This document shows, one piece after another, positions 58,135 through 64,000 of a DNA stretch of 64,000 nucleotides (position 1 is its first letter; every line of letters begins with the position of its first letter). The DNA lies in contig CAVPDE010000022.1 of assembly GCA_963702565.1 (NCBI GenBank), positions 124,001-188,000 of the forward strand. Reading direction: 5' to 3'. Under the pieces are notes generated by a model. It made no database searches. It was not told the DNA's origin and saw only the letters and a program-made list of their open reading frames with translations. The translations under genes and the position numbers were made by a program. Source of the stretch: CAVPDE01 sp963702565. GTDB lineage: Bacteria > Desulfobacterota > DSM-4660 > Desulfatiglandales > HGW-15.

Positions 58135-58548
58135 TTAGGCAGGATTGGTGATGAATTTGGTGGCCCGTATGGCTTCACCCACTTCGCCTGTGAAGAGTTC
58201 GAAAAGGGGCAGATCCAATCCAGGACGATCGTGCGGTTTGTCCTCGTCTCTTCGACGTTTCTCTCTTTTGGCAAGAACCTTCAGAAGCAGAAGGTCGTTG
58301 GAACCGTAACGCGGCTCCTGACGTTTTCCTCCAAGCTGGTAAGCAAAGGTGATCAGAGCGATGGCGGTGACGGCGTTCCGGTCGCGGCTGTAGTCACGGA
58401 GCGTGATATCCACGGAGCTTGCCCGATCAAGGATTTCTTCAGGGAGGTCCCCGAGTTTTGTTTCGCGGCAAAACTCTGTGGCGAGCCACTGGAGGTTTTC
58501 CTTGCCGATCATCGCGATGACGTCTAGGGTATCTCCTGAGTCATTCAT
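58135..58548 (-). CDS. Hypothetical protein
   Basis: A 137-residue soluble protein starting MNDSGDTLDVIAMIGKENLQ, with SSVDITLRDYSRDRNAVTAI and a charged K/R-rich stretch (AKREKRRRDEDKPHDRPGLD). No family is recognised. It is the first gene of a leftward run with the phosphatidyltransferase and AsmA-like genes (about 90 nt gap). Weak ribosome site AAGGG directly before the ATG. Confidence 0.6.
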   Translation of the reverse strand: MNDSGDTLDVIAMIGKENLQWLATEFCRETKLGDLPEEILDRASSVDITLRDYSRDRNAVTAIALITFAYQLGGKRQEPRYGSNDLLLLKVLAKREKRRRDEDKPHDRPGLDLPLFELFTGEVGEAIRATKFITNPA

Positions 58549-58614
58549 CCCTTCACGATAATCGACGGGCCGACGGAAATCAACCTTGTAGCTTTCTCCT
58601 CAGGGGTTTTTCCG

Positions 58615-58643
58615 TTGACTTAACTCGTCTTTTATTCTATGAT
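58615..58643 (+). promoter_or_regulatory. Strong sigma-70 promoter for the SPFH operon
   Basis: TTGACT (58615-58620), a 17-bp spacer and TATGAT (58638-58643): five of six matches at each box and ideal spacing. Transcription should begin near 58650. Confidence 0.75.
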
Positions 58644-58657
58644 TTTCTTGAAATTAT

Positions 58658-58687
58658 AAGGGCCTATCTTACGATGGCCCTTTTTTT
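58658..58687 (+). terminator. Intrinsic terminator/attenuator in the SPFH operon leader
   Basis: AAGGGCC and GGCCCTT pair, extended by ATC/GAT across a one-base bulge, followed by seven T. It begins only about 8 nt after the predicted start of transcription and 83 nt before the SPFH start codon. Confidence 0.75.
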
Positions 58688-58740
58688 ATTCTCAAGCTTC
58701 GGCTCAAAAAGCGAGCCATAATCCAAAGGGGGAACCAAGG

Positions 58741-59862
58741 ATGGGCAAGGACAACGTGATCTTTCTTGAGGTTATCGAGTGGTTTGACGAGACAGGCAAA
58801 GAACTCGTTCACCGGATACCGGAGAAAGGGTCAGGGGAGATCAAATACGGCGCGCAGCTCACGGTCAGGGAAAGCCAGGCCGGGGTGTTTTTCTACAAAG
58901 GCAAAGCCATTGAGGCCTTTGGACCCGGCCGGCACACATTGAAGACCGCCAACATCCCCGTGCTGACCAAGATTGTCAGCATCCCCTGGGGTATGACGAG
59001 TCCGCTCAGGGCTGAAGTCTACCTGGTCAACATGAAGGTGTTCCCCAATCTCAAGTGGGGAACCAGGGACCCTGTCGCCTTCAAGGACGCGGAACTGGGC
59101 CTGATCCGGCTTCGCGCCTTCGGGGTTTTTAACCTTCAGGTCCTGCAGCCTGTGCTCTTCATCAACCGTCTTGTGGGCACTCAGGGCGTTTACACCACCG
59201 AGGAGATCGAGGAGTATCTCAACCGGGTCATCGTCTCCAGATTCAATGACCTCATGGGCGAAACCATCGACACGATCCTGAACCTTCCCTCCAAGTACGA
59301 TCAGCTCTCTCAGGCGCTGGTGCAAAGGCTCAAGGAGGACTTCAGTCATTTCGGGCTGGGCCTGACCCACCTCTACACCAATGCCATTACGCCCCCGCCC
59401 GAGGTGCAGCAGGCCATTGATGATCGTTCGCGCATGGGTGTATTCAAAGACATGAACAAGCTCCTGCAGATGAAGGCGGCCATGGCCATGGAAAAGGCTT
59501 CGGAGGCTGAGGGAGCGGGTTCGGGCATGGGTATGGGCATGGGCGTGATGATGCCTGCCATGTTTGCCCAGTATTTCGGCGGGTCCGGAGCCCAGCAGGG
59601 TCAGGCAGCCCAAACCGCCGTGTGCGCGGAGTGTCAGAATTCGATTCCGGTGGACTCGAAGTTCTGTCCGCGGTGCGGGCACCAGCAGCTCATTTTCGAG
59701 CAGTGCCAGAAGTGCGGCAAGAACTTGCCCCCCACAGCCAAGTTCTGTCCCCGCTGCGGGCATGCGGTGGAAGAGAAGGTGGGACCTAAGGTCTGCTCCA
59801 AGTGCAAATACCAAAATCTGGCGGAATCCATCTTCTGCAACCAGTGCGGAGAGAAGCTGTAG
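58741..59862 (+). CDS. SPFH-domain protein with three C-terminal zinc ribbons (YdjI-like)
   Basis: A 373-residue protein: an SPFH/band-7-like N-terminal part (about 1-225; YGAQLTVRESQAGVFFYKGK), a hydrophobic glycine/methionine-rich linker (SGMGMGMGVMMPAMFAQYFG) and three zinc ribbons of C-x2-C pairs (about 297-373: CAECQNS ... CPRCG; CQKCGKN ... CPRCG; CSKCKYQ ... CNQCG). It resembles Bacillus YdjI, which sits in a membrane stress complex with PspA. The ATG follows a GGGGGAA site. First gene of a four-gene rightward cluster. Confidence 0.88.
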   Translation: MGKDNVIFLEVIEWFDETGKELVHRIPEKGSGEIKYGAQLTVRESQAGVFFYKGKAIEAFGPGRHTLKTANIPVLTKIVSIPWGMTSPLRAEVYLVNMKVFPNLKWGTRDPVAFKDAELGLIRLRAFGVFNLQVLQPVLFINRLVGTQGVYTTEEIEEYLNRVIVSRFNDLMGETIDTILNLPSKYDQLSQALVQRLKEDFSHFGLGLTHLYTNAITPPPEVQQAIDDRSRMGVFKDMNKLLQMKAAMAMEKASEAEGAGSGMGMGMGVMMPAMFAQYFGGSGAQQGQAAQTAVCAECQNSIPVDSKFCPRCGHQQLIFEQCQKCGKNLPPTAKFCPRCGHAVEEKVGPKVCSKCKYQNLAESIFCNQCGEKL

Positions 59863-61094
59863 TGCAGACTTCCAGGGTCCTCATTGAACACCAATGTCCG
59901 CAGTGCGGCGCTCCGGCCACCCTGGAGGAGACGGAGCGCCTCTTCACCTGTTCCTTTTGCAGGGTGAAGTCCTACCTGGTGACGAGGGACTATTTTCGAT
60001 ACATGCTCCCCCATACCGCTCCCGCCGGCAAATCTTTGGTCTTTCTCCCTTACTGGCGTTTCAAGGGAAGCTTTTTCGCGTCCTTTCCGGGAGGCATAAA
60101 GCCTAGAATTGTGGACGTGAGCCAGCAAGCCGTGTCATCCCCTCTTTTCCCTGTTTCCCTGGGCCTTCGGAGCCAGACCTTGAAGCTTCGCTTTGTCTCG
60201 CCTGAAAATGAAGGAGTTTTTCTGAAGCCAAAGGTGTCGTCCAAAGATCTCTTGCGGCTTGCAGAAGAGACGCTCACTTCCTCTACACAGGAGCCCATGT
60301 TCGCCAAAGCCTTTATCGGCGACACCCTGAGTCAGATTTATTCTCCCTTTTACGTAACCGACAAAGTATTCGATGCGGTCCTCAACCGTCCGGTTTCTTC
60401 CGCTCTGCCCGAAGGCTTTGACATTTTAGCGATGGAGGGAGGCAAACCGGACTGGCGGATCGAATTTATTCCCTCCCTTTGCCCCAACTGCGGATGGGAC
60501 CTGGAGGGAGAAAGAAACGCCCTGGCCCTTTCGTGCAAGAACTGTAATTGTTTCTGGATGGCCAAAGGAAAAGGTTTTGCCAAGCTGGAGTTCGGCGTGT
60601 TTCCTTCGGAGACACAAGATTCCATTTACTTCCCTTTCTACCGCATCCGGGCGGATGTTTCGGGGATCAAGCTCAGCTCCTACGCCGATCTCGTGAAAAC
60701 AGCCAATATGGCCAAAGTCGTTCAGGAGGGCTGGGAGGAGAAGCCCTTCCGCTTCTGGACCCCTGCCTTCAAAATCAGACCTCAGGATTTCCTTTTCTTT
60801 TCCCGCAACCTGACCCTCTCTCAACCCCCCAAGGAGTATGTGACTCAACTTCCCCAGGGAGAGGTCCTTCCGGTGACCATGCCTTTTCAGGATGCCGTGG
60901 AAAGCCTGAAAATCAACCTGGCCAGCTTTATCAAGCCGCCCAGGATGCTGCAGGTCCTTGATGCGGTCGAGATCAAGGCGAAAAGCCTTGTCCTCGTCTA
61001 CATCCCCTTCCAGAGATCAGGCAACGAGCTCTTTCAACCCGCCTTTAATCTGAGAACGAACAAGACGCTACTGCAACACGCCAAGCATTTATAG
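59862..61094 (+). CDS. Zinc-ribbon protein of the SPFH cluster
   Basis: A 410-residue protein that starts at GTG, sharing one base with the SPFH stop (TAGTG). It has two zinc-ribbon sites: C12-x2-C15 ... C30-x2-C33 (HQCPQCGAPATLEETERLFT) and C207-x2-C210 ... CKNC near 227. No membrane helix and no known enzyme motif are visible. Tight coupling means it functions with the SPFH protein. It is soluble-looking and probably a scaffold or regulator. Confidence 0.85.
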   Translation: MQTSRVLIEHQCPQCGAPATLEETERLFTCSFCRVKSYLVTRDYFRYMLPHTAPAGKSLVFLPYWRFKGSFFASFPGGIKPRIVDVSQQAVSSPLFPVSLGLRSQTLKLRFVSPENEGVFLKPKVSSKDLLRLAEETLTSSTQEPMFAKAFIGDTLSQIYSPFYVTDKVFDAVLNRPVSSALPEGFDILAMEGGKPDWRIEFIPSLCPNCGWDLEGERNALALSCKNCNCFWMAKGKGFAKLEFGVFPSETQDSIYFPFYRIRADVSGIKLSSYADLVKTANMAKVVQEGWEEKPFRFWTPAFKIRPQDFLFFSRNLTLSQPPKEYVTQLPQGEVLPVTMPFQDAVESLKINLASFIKPPRMLQVLDAVEIKAKSLVLVYIPFQRSGNELFQPAFNLRTNKTLLQHAKHL

Positions 61095-61197
61095 ATTGAG
61101 GGATTCTGGAATTCACAATTTCTCAATTGGTCTTGCAAATCCTGACGAGAGATGTCACTATTTCTTAAATCCACTCATCGCTTAGGCAAATAGAAAA

Positions 61198-62739
61198 ATG
61201 ACTCTCAGACTAGGCATTGACTTCGGCACGACGCGCACCGTGGTAGCCGCGCAGGAAGACGGCAATTACCCCGTGTGCACCTTCTCGTGGGAAGGAGAAA
61301 TGAAAGAGTACATTCCCACGTTGGCAGCGGTCAAAGATGGAATCCTTCACTTTGGCTGGGATGCCGTGGATCGACTCAACCAGCCCGACACCCACATCCT
61401 TCGCTCCATGAAACGCCTGGCAGGACATCTCCGGCCTGAAGATCCCGTGGAACTTGGGCCTGATTTCTCCATCACCATGCTTGAATTGGTCACTCTTTTC
61501 CTGACTCATGTGCGGCAGATGATCCTCAAGCATTGGAACATCACCTTGAAAAAGAAGGAGGCCATTGAGGTGATGGTGGCCAGCCCGGCCAATGCCAACA
61601 GCAATCAGCGCTTCATTACATTGGAAGCTTTCAGGAGAGCCGGCTTCACCGTGCTGGGAGCGATGAACGAACCTTCGGCTGCCGCCGTGGAGTTTCTTCA
61701 TCGATATTTGCGCAATTTGGGCCCCAGGAGCCCCAAGCGGTATATTGCCGTGTACGATCTGGGAGGAGGCACGTTTGACACCTCTGTGGTGGGGATTGCG
61801 GAGCAGAACCATGATGTCGTCGCCCATGAAGGCATCGGGAAACTGGGAGGAGATGACTTCGACGAGATCATCCTGAGTTTGGCGCTTGAGCAAATGGGCC
61901 TTGGGCCGGAGAACCTCACCCAGAGCAATGCCGCGCGGCTCCTGGAAGAATGCAGGGAACGAAAGGAAGGCTTGAAATCGAACACGAAGAAGATGGTCGT
62001 GGACCCCGGCACGGTTCTTCAAGATCAGAAACCGGTAGTCCTTGACACGGGGCTGGTCTATGAACGATGCGGACCGCTCATCGAGCGGAGCCTGAGCACC
62101 CTCCGAAATCTCATCCAAAACATCGATGAGAGCCCGGAAAACGGCCGAAGCCTCGCCGCGGTGTATCTCGTGGGAGGATCGGTTTCTTTCCCTCCTGTGT
62201 CGCGCAAACTCCGTGAGGCTTATCCGAGCAAGGTGAGGATTTCTCCACTTCCCCATGCCTCCACCGCCATAGGTCTGAGCATCGCAGGCGATCCCAGAGC
62301 CAAAATCAGCGTGCGGGAATCTGTTTCGCGCCATTTTGGCATCTGGCGGGAAAGGGGCAAAGACAAAATCTTCGATCCCATCTTCCTCAAAGACCGGCAA
62401 GTCGATGCGGGCAACGGCCGGCTCAGGGTCACGCGAACCTACAATCCTGTGCACAACATCGGTCTTCTGCGCTACCTGGAATGCAGTTCCCTTGGAAAGG
62501 CTGAAGAACCGGAGGGGGATATTGCGCTGTGGCAGGATGTCTATTTTCCTTATGACCCGAAGCTTCGGGACAGGAAGGATCTCCCCAAGATCTCGATAGA
62601 GAAATCACCCGGTGCTTCTTCACAGGAAGTGACGGAAGCCTACGAGTACAACGAGGAAGGGATCATCCGGGTCGAGATTGAGAACAAGACCTCCGGGTAC
62701 AGAAGACTCTTCACCCTTGGCCCCAAGGCCTCCACCTAG
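61198..62739 (+). CDS. Hsp70-family (DnaK-like) chaperone
   Basis: A 513-residue protein with an Hsp70 ATPase domain: phosphate 1 LGIDFGTTRTVVAAQ (4-18), NEPSAAAVEFL, phosphate 2 AVYDLGGGTFDTSVVGI (about 182-198), and adenosine motif VYLVGGSVSFPPVSRKLREA (about 321-340). The C-terminal part (about 380-513) is much shorter and unlike the DnaK peptide-binding domain and lid. It belongs to the divergent DnaK-like proteins often linked to special systems. No grpE is adjacent. It follows the zinc-ribbon gene by about 100 bp. Confidence 0.9.
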   Translation: MTLRLGIDFGTTRTVVAAQEDGNYPVCTFSWEGEMKEYIPTLAAVKDGILHFGWDAVDRLNQPDTHILRSMKRLAGHLRPEDPVELGPDFSITMLELVTLFLTHVRQMILKHWNITLKKKEAIEVMVASPANANSNQRFITLEAFRRAGFTVLGAMNEPSAAAVEFLHRYLRNLGPRSPKRYIAVYDLGGGTFDTSVVGIAEQNHDVVAHEGIGKLGGDDFDEIILSLALEQMGLGPENLTQSNAARLLEECRERKEGLKSNTKKMVVDPGTVLQDQKPVVLDTGLVYERCGPLIERSLSTLRNLIQNIDESPENGRSLAAVYLVGGSVSFPPVSRKLREAYPSKVRISPLPHASTAIGLSIAGDPRAKISVRESVSRHFGIWRERGKDKIFDPIFLKDRQVDAGNGRLRVTRTYNPVHNIGLLRYLECSSLGKAEEPEGDIALWQDVYFPYDPKLRDRKDLPKISIEKSPGASSQEVTEAYEYNEEGIIRVEIENKTSGYRRLFTLGPKAST

Positions 62740-62742
62740 GCA

Positions 62743-62883
62743 GTGTCTCAGTGATGCCCTTGCAAGTCTGTCATTTCGAGCGAATGCGAGAAATCTTTGC
62801 GCTCAGCATACCTAAAAGATCTCTCCCGGAGTTTACCCTGAGGCACTCGAAGGGGTCGAGATGACAAGGAATGGTCGAGACAC
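62743..62883. repeat. Mobile-looking inverted repeat (GTGTCTC ... GAGACAC)
   Basis: The element of about 140 bp has ends GTGTCTC/GAGACAC, inner arms TGTCATTTCGA (62769-62779) and TCGAGATGACA (62856-62866; 10 of 11 pair) and central GAGAAATCT/AGATCTCTC words. It separates the Hsp70 gene from the last gene of the cluster and resembles a miniature inverted-repeat element. Confidence 0.7.
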
Positions 62884-62961
62884 TACACTTGTTCCCTCCC
62901 GACACTTTGACAGGAAACCATTCAGTCTTATCTTAGTCTCAAAAGAGGGGGGAGGGATTCT

Positions 62962-63480
62962 ATGGCCAAAATCATTCACTGCCATCCCAGCAAGGCAAGC
63001 AACGACTACCACATCTATACGGATCTGGACTTCTGGGATACGCGTCTCATTCTAAAAGATCTGGCTACGGTGAAGAGAAACTTCGGCACCGATCCTCCGG
63101 GCAACGATTATCCCACGCAGGTCGTGGGCGATGACCTGAACCGCTCTGCAAAGGCCACGATCGAGAAGAGACTGAGGAAGGCGATTGTTTCCCCTCCCCT
63201 CCACGTGCTGGTCGACGGCCTTCTCAAGGAGGGGTACTTCGAGTTCGATCCCGTGGAGTACTACCCAAAGCATTGGTCTCGGGAAAAAATGTTCAATTTC
63301 ACCTACCGTCGCCTGCCCTTGAACAGCGCCATTCTCAACTCCCCCTACCGGACGGTTCGAGTCTCCTGGAGGGATGAGAAAATCCGCATCGAGCGGATTC
63401 CAAGAGAAAAGAAATACGATCCGGTCATTGAAACCAAGCAGCAGGCCCTGCGCCGCCGCAATGTCCCCTCCTGTTTCTGA
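62962..63480 (+). CDS. Unknown protein, fourth gene of the SPFH-Hsp70 cluster
   Basis: A 172-residue soluble protein starting MAKIIHCHPSKASNDYHIYT with aromatic-rich strands and a basic tail (RIERIPREKKYDPVIETKQQ). No family is recognised and no catalytic motif stands out. The ATG follows GGGGGGAGGG at the usual distance. It lies about 220 bp after the Hsp70 gene in the same direction, with a repeat in between, so its membership of the cluster is likely but unproven. Confidence 0.65.
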   Translation: MAKIIHCHPSKASNDYHIYTDLDFWDTRLILKDLATVKRNFGTDPPGNDYPTQVVGDDLNRSAKATIEKRLRKAIVSPPLHVLVDGLLKEGYFEFDPVEYYPKHWSREKMFNFTYRRLPLNSAILNSPYRTVRVSWRDEKIRIERIPREKKYDPVIETKQQALRRRNVPSCF

Positions 63481-63713
63481 GCAGCATTTCTAGAAAATTA
63501 TGCCTGCCGCGAAGTCCCCGAGCCTTCTTGCATTCCGGGAAGTTTGAGCCCGAGAATTAGCGGAGCATAGGGATAGCTTTTGGTGAAATCGTTTGAGCCT
63601 TTCCACCTGCCTGCTCGATAGACAACGTATCGTAATCTGAAATTTTGGGCCAGTCTTGAAGGCAAACGATTAGTGGACGAAATCGTTAACGTTCGCGCTG
63701 AAACAGACCGACC

Positions 63714-64000
63714 TCACGCGTGGTATTTCTGTATCTGCGGCCGGACTGGCCAGCGGCTGGGCAGGAGTTTGCCCGCGGGCTCGGTGAAACGGCATCGGAG
63801 TGTGCCGAGTCGCTCGAAAGTGATCTGAATCTCGGCGCCTGGATCGATGAAGTCGTCGTGGTCACAGCCGGTACAGTCGGGGATGGTGCCGAAGCCCATC
63901 ACGGAGCCGGGCTTGAGGGGAGCGATGAACCCCAACCAAGCGAACACGTCTTCTGCCTTGTGGCTGATTTCGGATGTTGATCCCTGGTACTTGACTTGGC
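63714..64000 (-). CDS. Fumarylacetoacetate hydrolase-family protein (partial, runs off the window)
   Basis: The minus strand, open to the window edge, gives the C-terminal about 95 residues of an FAH-fold protein: KYQGSTSEISHKAEDVFAWL, PGSVMGFGTIPDCTGCDHDD with metal-side residues, and a normal end PSRWPVRPQIQKYHA before TGA. FAH-fold enzymes cleave or decarboxylate beta-keto acids in aromatic catabolism. The N-terminal part with the main metal site lies outside the window, so the reaction cannot be told. Confidence 0.88.
   Translation of the reverse strand, partial: QVKYQGSTSEISHKAEDVFAWLGFIAPLKPGSVMGFGTIPDCTGCDHDDFIDPGAEIQITFERLGTLRCRFTEPAGKLLPSRWPVRPQIQKYHA

Noticed and set aside
63481..63713. 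Gene or RNA in the gap before the FAH-family gene
   Set aside because: No open frame or strong hairpin; only a weak AATCGTTT/AAACGATT pair about 70 bp apart.

Overview
The window (64 kb, moderately GC-rich) looks like a chromosomal stretch of an anaerobic Desulfobacterota (former Deltaproteobacteria) organism. This is inferred from the mix of HdrA/MvhD-type electron-transfer genes, several ferredoxins, a TRAP carboxylate transporter, an old-yellow-enzyme (OYE) type CoA-ester reductase, PilT-type motors and AsmA-like and Spy-like envelope proteins. No rRNA gene or single-species marker was seen, so the genus is left open.

Region 1 (about 1-8 kb): a LUD-domain protein faces a leftward group made of a DUF3237 protein, TRAP transporter dctQ-dctM-dctP, a receiver-only regulator and an AMP-forming acyl-CoA ligase. 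It reads as uptake and CoA activation of a carboxylic, possibly aromatic, acid. Region 2 (6.7-14.4 kb): a leftward MacA-MacB-type export operon with its own outer-membrane factor, then rightward a diheme cytochrome c and a CnrH/Y/X-like trio (sigma factor, one-helix membrane protein, Spy-fold sensor). Region 3 (14.4-16.1 kb): a vapBC pair with a palindromic operator, and a TetR regulator.

Region 4 (16.2-25.2 kb) is the metabolic centrepiece: eight rightward genes encoding an OYE/2,4-dienoyl-CoA-reductase-like FMN-FeS-FAD enzyme, an ATC-hydrolase-like protein, two 2[4Fe-4S] ferredoxins, a VOC (methylmalonyl-CoA epimerase-like) protein, a short HdrA, a long HdrA-MvhD fusion and an HdrC-GltD fusion. 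Together they suggest a NAD(P)H-linked, HdrA-based (possibly electron-bifurcating) complex feeding or draining a CoA-ester redox step. Region 5 (25.2-29.1 kb) is a Cpx-like envelope-stress locus: a Spy/CpxP homologue, two near-identical receivers (one on a DNA-binding domain, one on a class III cyclase), a CpxA-like kinase, and GTAAA-N5-GTAAA boxes before both receiver genes.

Region 6 (29-37.3 kb): MFS transporter, aldo/keto reductase, PAS kinase/NarL regulator pair, FHA-GAF protein, decayed genes, an HU protein, a truncated MFS gene and two tRNAs. Region 7 (37.4-46.8 kb): housekeeping genes rplM-rpsI, truA, AmmeMemoRadiSam enzyme, methyltransferase, SprT-like peptidase, HAD phosphatase, MltD-like lysin, DnaJ-domain protein and a GHMP kinase. 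Region 8 (46.8-48.4 kb): transposase remnants around an SDR gene. Region 9 (48.4-58.5 kb): two PilT-family ATPases with a zinc-ribbon receiver-like protein, GNAT, deacetylase-fold hydrolase, a giant AsmA-like protein and a CDP-alcohol phosphatidyltransferase. Region 10 (58.6-63.5 kb): a rightward SPFH-zinc ribbon / zinc-ribbon / Hsp70 / unknown-protein cluster behind a strong promoter that runs straight into an intrinsic terminator. The window ends inside a fumarylacetoacetate-hydrolase-family gene.

Many intergenic gaps hold long imperfect inverted repeats built from degenerate 6-8 bp words, a different word in each gap. Functions are inferred from motifs and context only; no database search was run.
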